A stretch of DNA of 64,000 nt, taken from positions 104,064,499-104,128,498 of the forward strand of contig NC_085048.1 in assembly GCF_963662255.1 (NCBI RefSeq), in the 5' to 3' direction. The notes below the pieces were generated by a model that saw nothing but the letters and a program-made list of their open reading frames with translations, had not been told where the DNA came from and did not search any database. Source of the stretch: Cinclus cinclus. Its lineage: Eukaryota; Chordata; Aves; Passeriformes; Cinclidae. Below, piece after piece: positions 39,601 to 51,309 of the stretch. A program made the position numbers and the translations under genes. Position 1 is the stretch's first letter. The number at the start of each line of letters is the position of its first letter.

Positions 39601-40987
39601 CTGGAAGGAACCCAGCCTTGGAAAGGTAAAGTTCACAGCTTTGGGTTAACAAGAACAAAGCAACAGCTTAAGTGACAGAAATTCTGTGGTGATACTGAAG
39701 CAAAATCCTTGAGGACATTTGAGTCTGGGGGCTTTTGGTTTGTTTATAGTTATACGGGTTTAGGCTTGTAAATTCAAGTTAAACCAAGGTGGCTCAGAAA
39801 AGAGATTAACCTTAAGCTCTACTTCTGGCCAACAAGAGACAGAGGAAATGTTGCAGCAGGCAAGCAAAAATGCATTGTTGACAAATTACTCCATTTATAG
39901 TCCAGATTTCGGACATCTTGTCCTTAGTCACCAGTGACATCTAATTTGTCCCTAAAAAAACTAGCCCTTACATCTTTGTTACTTTAGGCTTTAGGTTAAG
40001 ACATGTGGATGTCCCTCATAAATCTGATCTCCTATAGGGCCTGTCTCCTTCCAGTAGCTTCCCAGTTGAGGGTAAAAACAACAAAACCCAAACCTCACCA
40101 TTACCCCTTCTTTTCCTTCCTGTTCCAAAGACCTCATCAAGAATAAAGAAATTGTCCTAAATTTAGACATGTTAATCCCACGGTGTTTGTGTGAAATAGG
40201 TTAGTCAGACTGAGAACAAAAGGGAGGGAGCAGAAAGCTATAAAAAGCAAATGAAGGAGAGAAAAAATATATCTACTGTACTTCACTAGCCAGAATCACT
40301 GTGGGTATACACCACACAGGGACATCCGTCAGCACCAATCAATACATGTGGTGTTAGTCATGGATGATAAATTTGAAAGGGATTATAACTGTAAACAGTG
40401 ATCAATAGAGACTTGCTGGAGGAGACAGAGAGGAAAAAACAACCTTAAAATGTTACACGGTTAATAAAGTAAGGGGTCAGTCTTAAACAAAACTCCAGTG
40501 AGACCCACTTACTTCAGAGCTGTTTCTACAGGGAGGGGGGAAAAAAAAGAAGCCCTACCTATTTTCATAAAGCAATTGCTACTAAAAGGGCACATTATTA
40601 ATTTACAGCATTTTTGCTGATCCCTCTGTTTCGAAGTCGCATCCTCCATTAATGTTTGGTTGGAGATGTTTTGCTGGATATAAGCTGGCATCCCCCAGAC
40701 CCCCAGAGGGAAGCCTGCTCTCCTCCTTGCTCTGCCCCCCTCCTTCCCCCCTCCTTCCCTACCACTGACTTCACTATGGGCACATGAGTGATCAGAGCAT
40801 TCACAACGGTGACATTCCCCTCTGCAAACAAATTCATCCAGGGCTTCAAGTAAAAAATGCAGAGAGCCTGTGCTGTTCACCCACAGATGAATGGAACTAT
40901 CCGTCTTGTCACCAGGGGTCGTAGCAAGAGGTTACTGCGAGTATATACCTTGGCTTCTGTGCTGACGTTTGCAAGCAGCTCTCTTGC
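36661..40987. other. Unique noncoding sequence
   Basis: I see no gene or named interspersed repeat. Short A-runs occur at about 37671-37681 and 39572-39580. 39240-39500 is AT-rich and non-repetitive. Overlapping frames at 36632-38328 have no recognisable products. Confidence 0.5.
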
Positions 40988-41020
40988 AAAAAATAAAATA
41001 AAATAAAATAAAATAAAAAA
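40988..41020. repeat. (AAAAT)n microsatellite
   Basis: About six AAAAT units follow 'tcttgc' and end in A6. It is simple sequence. Confidence 0.95.
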
Positions 41021-42463
41021 TCCTGCCATATCAAGCACTTATCCAGTCCCTCTAGAACCCTTCTCAGATCATGTCTTTCCACACCTTTGGAGTCACAGCT
41101 TCAGGCTTGACATATATATTTTTTTTCTGCTGACCTTTTAGCGTCCTTTCTGCCACAGTGTGTAAACCATAAGCTGATATATGAAGGCAATTTTTAGTGG
41201 TGCCACTTGTATCTGAGTGATTGCACACGCTTTACGTTTCTGGCCTGCCACCCTTCCACCTTTTGAAGATCTCTCTATTTCTTTTAAAGGAACTGCAACA
41301 GAGGTGAAAGGAAGTTTAACTGCTTCAAGACTTTGATGGCCCAAGAGCACCTGTTTTGGGTTTTCAAGAAGATACGCTGCAGATTGGCTGACCAGTGCTT
41401 ATGCTCAAACACTAAATCTTTCTTTCTTTGCATATAGACCTGCAGGGGTTGAAGGAGGGGAGACGAAAGGCTGTGTAAAGCATTTCCCCAAATTTAAGCT
41501 GGCAGAGATCAGTGATCACAGCAGGGCAGCTTTGCAAATATGTTACCAATAAGTTCCAAAAATCTGGAGTTGCAGCTGCAGGGACTGCGGCTTACAGGGC
41601 ATGGGCCTCTGAAGATTTTCATCGCAGGAGCAGGAGGATTCCAAATCTTCTTCTGGGAAGATTTGCAGCAGATGGCTTCACGGGGTAATTTTTGTGTTGC
41701 CTCTCTGCCTCTCCCCATCCCAGTCACAGCGCTGGCGGTGAATTGCTCTGGAGGACACAAACTACAAGGTGATATCAGCCACTCCTTATGGATTTGCAGC
41801 ACACCGCAGCAGTAAAATCCCACACAGTCACAGGGACACTCACACAGAGGCATTATAATATTGCAGCAGTCCCTTCCTAATTCACCGGAAAATTTGAAAT
41901 GCACGAGCAATGGAGTAGCAAGCCAAAGAGGACCACCTTGAGGCCAAGATTACCCTCTCGAGGATTACTGCTGCCTCCCCTCCAGCAGCAGAGGCACCAC
42001 TTTGCAAATGTGGAACCTCAAAACCACACATCCTAAAACAGGGTCACCATCTCAAGTGAAAGGATGGATGTGCTTCAGAGCCTGAAGAGTCCTTGTCACC
42101 AGCTACAGCTGCATGAACAGAGGAGTTGACTGCAGCTACTGTAAACTCCTTTGATCCCAAATCAACAGCAGAACTAAGAAAAGCATATTTTTTTATCCTC
42201 ACATCTCCTGTTCAAGAAATGGTTACCAGGTGGGAGAAGGAATAAGAAGCTGATTTGCCAAGGAATGATTTCAGAGAAAGTATTTGGGAAGTCTAGTCTA
42301 AAAGTGTAACTCAGAGAAATGAGGGAGATTTGGAGAAGAGATGAAGATGGCACCACCAAAGGGATGTTGAGACTTTGGGAGGACAACACAAAGGAATGGG
42401 AGTGGAGAAAGTGGAAAGAGCAAGTTAAGAGAAGTAAGAGAAGAAGGAGAATGCACAGGGTTT
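41021..42463. other. Unique noncoding sequence
   Basis: I see no gene. Opposite-strand overlapping frames at 41509-41910 (-, 133 codons, Cys-rich) and 41540-41815 (+) match no family I know. Confidence 0.45.
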
Positions 42464-42489
42464 AAAAAAAAAAAAAGAAAGAAAGAAAG
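42464..42489. repeat. A13 then (GAAA)n
   Basis: A homopolymer passes into three to four GAAA units, at the end of a purine-rich stretch beginning near 42380. Confidence 0.95.
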
Positions 42490-45400
42490 TTGGAAAATTG
42501 TTATGAGGGAGCAATTCCAAAATTCCAGTAGGTCCAGCCCAGCTTCTTGTCCAAATCACCTGAACACATTATGCCTATAAAGCAGGGAGGACTGGGTGCA
42601 GGCTAAAGGTACAGAGTGAATGCCAAAAATCTATTACTTTTTAGCAGCAGAAGCAGAGGACCACATGGCTGCCTCCAAGTGGGGATGGGAGGTTTCCAAC
42701 CTAGCAAGTTGCTGCGTAGTTGCCATGGGCACAATTTGTGCTCAAGCTGTGCGCAGAGGCAAGGATTTGGCTTGGAGCCCCTGGGTTAAACATTACCTTT
42801 CCAACGCTGTGCGGCGCCTTTCTTGGGCAGGGAGGTGATGGAACAAAATTCCAAGGGACTGCCTGATTGGCCACCAGCAGAGACCCCCTTGAGTACTCGT
42901 GTGGCACGTCACATGTGTTACACACACCACAGTACGGAAGGGAACAGAAAGCACCAGGCAGAGAACCGACAAAAAGCTTTGACTGTCCTCCTTGGGTCTG
43001 ATCCAAAGTGTGCTTTCATCACACAGTCACTGATTTAAGAGTAGAAATTAGCCCTTTCTTCCAATGGGAGCTGGATTCCCAGCTGCCCTTTTTTCATATA
43101 AAGGGTGTACAAGTAATTTTCATTTCAAAGAGGGCTGCAATTGTCCTGTATTTTAATGCCGGACACTAGGAGTAGCCTCTTCTGTGTGACACTGGGAAAC
43201 ATCACTCACCCCACCTCACCTCCAAGGGCCCTTCCTCCCCCTGCAAGGCATCCCCGGTACAGCCCAGGTTAGCAAAGGGGTAAAGCCCTGGGGGCCAAGC
43301 AGGCATAAAGCTTCGGTTCCTGTGGAAGGCTGTAGACTCGCACTAGTGGTCTAGTGACCCTGATGATATTGATGACAATTAGTAGACAGAGATTAAAATG
43401 GAAATGAGGGAAGGATTCGTCTGTCACTTTATCCATCAGCTGTAGCTTGCCCCAGGCAACAGACACACACTGGGCTTTTTGTTTTGTTGTTATTCCCTTG
43501 TTCAGCTCAGTTGGTTTCAGCGGTTTGCTTAGTTATTACTATTTTTTTTCTTAAAACTGCTATAAAAAGGGTTTTTTGCCAAATATCCGCAACAACTGAC
43601 AACTCACAGCACCGAACGCGCAAACCATCCCTGGATGTGTCTGCTCTTGCTGCCTGCCTAATGCTGGGGTTGTTGAAGAGTTCCACTTTCTTCTGCCTAG
43701 TTCAGTAGTTTCTGTTTCCTTTGTTATTTTAATACCTGTGAAAGCAATTGAACTGCTGGGCCAGAGCCTAATGGTCTCTGATTAACTACAGCCAAGGCAA
43801 TGGCAGTACAAAGTTATTGTATGGCTGCCACTGTTGAGGCTGGATGTCACTTGATGGGGAGTCAGTGTGAAACCTGTCCCATCCACCCTTCTTCTCCCAA
43901 GACTGTAAATTACCACTTCCTGAAATTGGAAAACACATCCCTTAAATTTTTCCTGAGATTAAAACTCATATATTCATCTCGAGGGACACAGGGAGTTTTT
44001 GTTTAATCCTAAAATGTCGTAACTTCGGAGAGAGAAAATTCTTGTGCAGCTAGCCCACAATTAGCAGACCATTTTGGTTCACTAGTCCACCCAGATGGGA
44101 AAAAAAATAAAATAAAGTATCATTAAAACATGCTCCTGAAGCTCTTCCATGGTTTGTAACATGAATCCATCTTCATGGCAACAACGCTTCCCTCCTGCTT
44201 TCTGTTTCTCTCTTATATCTCCCCCTGCCAGAATATATCTCCAGGATGCAACTTTGCAACTTTTATTAACAACACCCCCGTTCCAGTATTGTGTATACCC
44301 TAGACGTGATAAATAACAAGCAACAACACAGACAGAGAGCCGCCCTCCCCTTGAAGAAAAAGCAGATTCAGTATTCATAAAGTATTAGAGAGCAGGCTCA
44401 CATCTGCCATGGTCTTTTCATGGCTTCTGCTGTCACCAGCTCTGCTGATTTGCTCCCGGGAAAAGCCTGGGCACAGACATGGCAGGAGCCAGGGAGCAGA
44501 GCTCTGGTCCTCCCCTTCCCCACACACACAGACACACACTCCAGATTCCCTTGGGACAGAGGCAAATAAATAGAAAAGATGCCTCTGCTGCCATTGGGGC
44601 ACTGGCACAGAGAGAGCTCCTTCCACTTAGCACAGTCAGAGCAATTAAGGGCTCTCTCCTTAAGCTTAAAAAGTCCAGGCCATGCTCCTGATCCTGCAAT
44701 GAGATGGATGAATGGTTGTCATTCACTCAATTTCGCTGTAGATCTTAAAAGAAAATGTTGGAAATCTGTGATTTCCCAGTGGGAATGCAGTCACTGTTAC
44801 AGGCTGAAATCTTGCTGGAAAGAGGGACTGGGGCAAGGCAGCAGGTATTCTGCTACACCACCAGAGGAGCAGGGAAAGATTTCTGCCTCCATCCACACAT
44901 TTCCCAGTTGGGACTAAACCTGAACAACCTGATTTATTACACCTGCTTTTCACGTGGTTAGCTGCAAATGTTTCTCAGGTTTCTACTGCTGTTGATGGAC
45001 TACTGACTAATCAAAAAGTCAGGAGTGCAAATTTGCAATACTGGCTGCTAGCCAGTTTGCCCATAAAAGGTTTCCAAATGGTCACTGAGCCCTTAACCCT
45101 GATGAAAGCAGAAACAAAGACACTGCCCCAAGCTCCTGTTCCTGCCACAGCCTCCCTCTTGCTTTGTTGCATGCAAACATCATTGGGTTGCCTTTTTTTT
45201 TCTTTTTTCAAAAACAGAGTACAATTCCAGAACATGCAGCAGAGAGGCCTTTCTACTCATTAAAAACTATATGTGGGTGTGAATTATTTTATATGCTCCT
45301 CAGAAATTATCAGACCACCTCAGAAAATTATTAGTTTTCACGTAAGGTGCCAGATCCTCTGGTCCATTTAGGCTGCTTTATGCCACTTTGATGGCTCAGC

Positions 45401-48400
45401 TCAGCCCTAAATAAAACAGGCTTAATTATCCTTAGGATTCCTCCTGCCTTGGGAAATCTCCAGGTAATGTGGAAATGCCACAGGGACTCCTACACCACCA
45501 CAGCTATTAGCGGCGGCGAGCAGTGGCAGGGAATATCCCCACGCCCCATTGATTTCCTGCTGCCGTGGCTGTGGGCATCTGGCACAGATGAGGGCCACCC
45601 TCAGGCTAATGCTGTTTATGCCAAGGAAAAGCCTGAGAGTGGGACAGCCTCAGGACCACTGCTTGAAAATAACCTTGTGAGGCTGAGCCTAAATCAAACA
45701 TGAAATACGGCTTGGTGTGAATGCCACACTCTGAAAGTCCATGGCTTGTGGGAGAAAAGGATCAATGCTTGTGGCTTTGGAAAATGTCTCCTCTAGTTTT
45801 CCAAAGCCCTCACTCTTGCAGACTACAAGGGACATGGAGATGTCCTCAGCCTCAGAATAAGCATCTCTTCTCAGAAAAAGATCCATGCCTGCCCCTGTCA
45901 CCCTGAGCAGTGCCACTCCAAAGGGATGCCAAGCCCAGGGTGTTTCTCTTACACAGAGGCTGCACAGGAGAACTCCCCATGAGCCCCATGAGTGGGGGTT
46001 CCTCTGCAGAGCAGACAAAAAGAGGGTCTTTCAGGGCAAATTTCTGCTCATCTTAGAGAAGATGCCTAGAGGTGGCCAGCAGAAACACCATCACACACAG
46101 AAGTAGGGGACCAGCTCACAGGCTTATGTTGCAGGCACTCCTGTGTCTTCCTGGTATTTGGGGTAGGATAGGTAGGTTTGCAGGTCTGTCACCTGTATGC
46201 ATGACAAAGACACAGAAAGAGAGGGGAGGGACTTACACAGGGGCACTGAACACAGCACAAAGAATGGGGCCACATCTACTTGGCAGAAACCCACAGCCTC
46301 TTCCCACTGCATACCCCAGGCAGTTCACTTCCATCATGAAACCAAGACCGGGTTATTTGGGAGCTCACATTTCACTCGCCTTTGTCTGTCTGCCTTCCGG
46401 AATATGCAAACATCACTGCCATAGAGCAGATCTGTGTCACATTCAGAAAGCCAGAATTTCTACATCATGCTTAAAGGAAAGCTGAGATTTTGACAAAACT
46501 GATGGGCAAGCTCCCCTCGCACTAGAGAACGTTTCTTATGCACCACGGGCGAGTGGGCGAGGGAATTTGTTGAGACCTGTCGTAGCACCAACAAGAACTA
46601 AAAAATCTTGCAGCAGCTACTGCCATCTGAGCCTGTCAAATTCCACTGCAAACAATATGTCACTCTGCTGGGGAGGCGGCGAACAATCTGAGGGTGAGAA
46701 AAAGGGACGTCTGAAGTATCCAAAAAACTCACTCCAAAGGTTTTTAGAAAGAAGAGAGCCCATCCACGCACACGCACGTGTGCACATGCAGTGCCTCTGG
46801 CCAACAGGCATTCACTGGAGAACTGCAGCTTTTCCACCAGTTTTTAAAGTATTCCCCAAGCCCTTCAGTTCCAGTAGAATAATGTCAATTCTGGCACATC
46901 TTTCTCAAATTCATGGCCAGAGAGTACAAATACTGATGGAGTAGGCAGGCTGCAAAGGCTGTCCACCTTTGTGTCAACGTGCAGGATAACAGGCCCTGAA
47001 AGGACCAGGCCTTTTTTCACTGAACACTGGTTTAGCTAGGTTCTGAACTGTACACTGGGAGAGGTAATACCATTTGCTTTGCTCCCTCTCCAGGGCATTT
47101 GGAGAGTTTAAAAAACAGTTGAGAAGAACAGGGAGGAATGGAAACATCAGAGCACCAGCAAATGGCCTTATGCTCCAGGGGCATTTTCCTCTGCTTTCCA
47201 ACTCTTTCTCCCTCAGAGCTGCCTGTGTCCTGTCGTCTCTCCACACTTCTTTGCTTCCCCACGATATGCAGTATTCCCAACAAGTAAACCTTCTCCTCTG
47301 GAGGTACCCAGGAATGATGGCTGCAGAGGAGAGCAGGGAAGCCCCCCTGCACTGGCCTCTCACCAAAGGATTATTAACCAGCAGGATTTTCAAAGGTTTT
47401 TCCACTCTTTCCAGGCTGAGTGTTAATGGTTTTCCATTAACTGGGTTTTAATATCCCAATATCAGAGCCTTGCAAAAGATACCATGGTAAAGGATATATT
47501 TTGGAACATATTCCCAAGAAACACAAAGCTGACAGTTCCCATCTGCTTTACGAATTGGCCCTTCCAGCAAAGGAAAATCCACAGGCAAGGGAATACGGCT
47601 TTCTGACTTAAGTGCAGTGCTCTATATAAAATTTAGGAGGAGGAGGGTGATACCCTCCCATGATATCTCTTAACATTGTCTCCAGGAAGGAAGAGGCAAG
47701 CAACACAATCACACAACAGCTTTGCCATAGAGAGAGAAATATCCTGGAAAACATGTGTTGAAATAAAACCTGAAAGTCTAAGAAGAAAATAGAAGATTAG
47801 AAACCTGTGTCTATTGAAAAAACAGACTAGAAACAAAACAGATCAACAACTCACAGAGCAAAACAGCATACAAATTGGAACAATCAATATGAATAACAAG
47901 AAAACCAAAGCTGAGGATCAAAACCTAAAGCACACTTGCTAAGTCCAAAATAACCGCATTTCTCTCTGAAATGCAAGGCCAAAGCTACTTCTTAAGGACA
48001 AATCATTGATGTTAATTACCTGCACAGGTGTGGAAAGTGAAAGCAGAAGCCTCAAGTTCTTTCAAGGGAGATAGAGATTAGGAAAAAGATATATTTTCAG
48101 TGTGCCAAACCAAGGGCTTTTATTCTCCCCCTTGGCCCCAGCAATTGTTTCATAACCACAAATATAACCAAAACCAACTCCCAACTCCCCAGCAAAATAT
48201 CTGAGTTGTAGTAGTGATTTCTCAGAATAAACTCACTTAAAAATTACACATTTGAAAATTATAGGAAACCTCCTGAAAACATGCAGCTAATGAAACCAAA
48301 GCTTTTGTTATGAACACTGTATGTCTGAGCAGACCAGACCTTCCTAGCCTGTAACGAGATTCCCAAATTCTCAGACAAACACAAAACCACCTTCTGTGTC

Positions 48401-50151
48401 GCCTATTTTAGTCGCAGGAGCACCTCTCCTCCCTTGTCAGGTACCATCTCACAGCCCCGTGGAGTCTTGTTAACTTTCTACCTTTTGTGCTTCTCACTGT
48501 TCAAAGATTTCTAAAAACTGCACACAAGAAAGAATTGCAGAGAAACTTGTCAAGGCCGGTCGGTCTAAAGTTGGACCTATCAACGGTGATTTGCTTTAGG
48601 AACAAACACAAGCAATAGCCTCTTGCCCCTTTTCTCTGACTGTCAGCAAAGAAAGGGGAATCTCTGGAAACGATCTAAACCCCATTTTCCTGAGCACCAG
48701 TTAGCCCAAGAACAACTACGTTGAACCTACAATTTAATATCCCCAAAATGGCTATATTTTTCCTTGTTTCATATAAATCCGATTTGTCAGATATATTTCA
48801 GGTTTTCACAAGTTGATTGAGGTATGGTTTAAAAGAAATATGATCCTCTGCCTTTTCAAGGGGATGGATATTTTTATACCGAGATTCATTCCCCGCAGCA
48901 CGGGTCCAAACACAATCTCCTCGAAAGGGAGAGCGACGTGCCCAGGAGAGGAGGAGAGGAGCGTACCTGGCTTCACAGCGTCTGTGAGCAGCACCCTGAG
49001 AATAAAACCGTGTTTGCCCCACGGGATTTCCTCAGCCAGTGGCAAGAGTGCCTCTGTCTGCAGCAGGAACGCCCTTAGCAAAGGGATTACTGGTCGCACC
49101 TCTTCCCACTGTGCCTAACCCTGGAGGCTTTGCCTGCAGGCATCACTGATGCAGGCAAAGATTAAAAACATATATAGGTAGGGACACGAAAAGAAAGAGG
49201 GGGGAGAAAGGATGAAAAAGGCGGGGGATGGGGGGGAGGGACAGAGTGAATATGTAGGGAAAAAAGGCGTAGGACACCTGGAGACTGGCCATGCCTTAGG
49301 GAAAAAAGTGGGTGCCCCAGCCATCCAGCTGAAGGGCAGCAGTTCTCACGTCACCCTGCCAAGTACCTACTGGAAAGGCAGGCAGTGCGGAAAAGAATCC
49401 TATTAGGGAATAGGATGACGACAAGCAGTTGTCTTTCTCTCTGTTTTTCATACGTCCTTACCACTGCGTTGGCATTCCAAGGAGCCTGTGCACGGCGCCT
49501 CGACGGAAAGCCCAGCCTGGGCTGCTCCCGTGGCTCTGACAGGCTCATCCTGAAAGGCACGGCAGCAAGTCGGAGCCAGGCGTGGTGAAAAAGCTCCCTG
49601 GCGCATGCCTGATCCACATCATCTCCCAGTTTACAAGGAAACCTGGCGGAGAAGGCAGACCTCAGCATCAGAAAGGTGCGACCTCACTGAGGAGTGGGGG
49701 CCACCTCGGTCCTTCAGCAGGGTCCTGTCCAGGGACTAGGGATTCCACAAAACAGCCACTTAGGCTGCTTTGACGATCCCATTAAACAAGGCACAACTGG
49801 AGCTAACTTGGCCCTTTGCAATGTGTTTGTCACCGGTCCCATCCCTCTTTAGGCTGTTGAAGCTGGCGACAGCTCGATTTACCACTTGAAGAGAGTTCTT
49901 GGGAAGTCATCTGCCAGGCTAACTGTGGGAGAATGGTATTTCAAAGGGACAGATGCAAAATCATTCCTTTTCCCTCAGCATTCCTGCTGTGAATAACTTG
50001 GAAAGAGCCACTTCAGTTGAACACGTCAGGCTCCAGGCTCCAGGTTAGAAACCTTGGTAAGCCATCTGCCTGATCCTGCTGATTATTCAGTTAGGCCCTA
50101 AGACAGCGATTTTGGGACCTTCAAATGTTCAGGGTAAGAGATGCCTGATTA
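42490..50151. other. Unique noncoding sequence
   Basis: I see no recognisable exon, RNA gene or interspersed repeat across this interval. It contains a short CA tract at 44519-44540, a G-rich stretch at 49190-49275 and mild CpG enrichment at 48890-49600. Many open frames of 60-143 codons overlap on both strands (for example 46974-47405 on - against 47074-47451 on +), which argues against real coding sequence. Confidence 0.5.
49190..49275 (+). other. G-rich tract with G-quadruplex potential
   Basis: Several G-runs of three or more occur close together (near 49198-49204, 49223-49227, 49230-49235 and 49237-49239) in a purine-rich stretch. The spacing fits an intramolecular G-quadruplex on + DNA. 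Confidence 0.5.
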
Positions 50152-50272
50152 TTTTTTGGTGTTTTTTTTTTTTTTTTTGTTAGTTTTGTTTTTGGGGGGG
50201 GGGGTTTGTGTGGTTTGGTTTTATTTTTTGTTGTTGTTGTTGTTTTTTTGGTTGTTTTTTTTTTTTTTTTTC
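50152..50272. repeat. T/G-rich simple-sequence tract
   Basis: The tract combines T17 (50162-50178), G11 (50194-50204), several GTT units (about 50230-50242) and T17 (50255-50271). It ends at 'catttcag', which looks like a polypyrimidine tract plus 3' splice acceptor, but no coding exon follows that I can recognise. Confidence 0.95.
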
Positions 50273-51309
50273 ATTTCAGGGTCTCCTGTCCCAAATCCTT
50301 GGGTCATTTTAATCTGTCAGATCTGATTTACCTCTCGTTTTTTTTGTGTGGGAGGCTGGCACTAAGCAACTCCTGAATCTATCCATCAGTTGCCAGGCAA
50401 AGTTTGGAGCAGGCAAAGAGAAGCAGCAGACAAAGTAACTTCAGAGCAAGGCTGAAGAAGGCATCTGAGAAACTTTCATTTTCAGATACACAGAGCTGGC
50501 TGGCAGCGTTAGTGAAACTCTGAGCTGGAGTGGATGGGCTCTGTTTTCTCACCTGAAGAGATTACTTTGGAGCAATGTGCAAGCAGTAATGAAGGTAAAA
50601 GAAACAAAACTGTGGTTTGGAAGTGCAATCACAGATGTAACAAAGTACAGCAGTGTTGAACAATCCTCCTTAAGAAACATAGCTGCTCCCTGTGGAAAAG
50701 CATGGAAATGGCCCCACAGGAACTAGGAAAGGCAGAAAATTGGTGAAATACTAACAACAGATTTGTGAGTTTATATGAACAACCAAGATAAGACTGTAGA
50801 GACAGAGTGCATCCCTATCAAGGAAGTTGTAGGAAATCTCTCTGCAAAGACAATTGGTCAAATTGAGCAGAAGCCAGTGCAGATATGTGATCTTATAAGG
50901 CTCCTCCTGCCCTATGAACTGAAAAAGTCAGAAAATTTTGCATACAAAACCACTGCCTGGGAAAATGGTGTGAGGCTTTTGGTTGTAGTTCAAAATCATG
51001 TTGTTGAGAACCAAATTACAAAAGCATCCACTTACACAAAGGGATTAAATTCTTTAATTGCTTATGCATTTCTGCTAGGAGTTGGATAATCAATTAGAGG
51101 AATTAGAATGGCTGATTTATGAGCACAAATTTTACTTGGTTAATATTACTAGGAAAATTCACATGACCAGGATGCGCATAAGCCAGCTCAGTGGGCTTAG
51201 GTGTGCAGAAAAGAAAGGGTGCAGTGCACCATCTCAAAATCTCATCACCTCAACAAGTTAGTGCAAATAAAGATTTCACTGTGTAAAAGATTTCAACTGA
51301 AAATAGCTG
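50273..51309. other. Unique sequence upstream of the CR1 fossil
   Basis: I see no gene. A 104-codon frame at 50775-51089 (+) lies 220 bp before the first legible CR1 endonuclease block. I cannot match it to the CR1 endonuclease N-terminus or ORF1. Confidence 0.4.

Noticed and set aside
41509..41910. Cys-rich 133-codon - frame resembling a small secreted protein
   Set aside because: Cysteine spacing fits no family I know, there is no signal peptide at its start, and a + frame overlaps it.
45340..45400. Possible match to an ancient archosaur/turtle repeat ('cagatcctctggtcc' with 'tatgccactttgatgg')
   Set aside because: Only short similarity and no inverted partner that the family should show.
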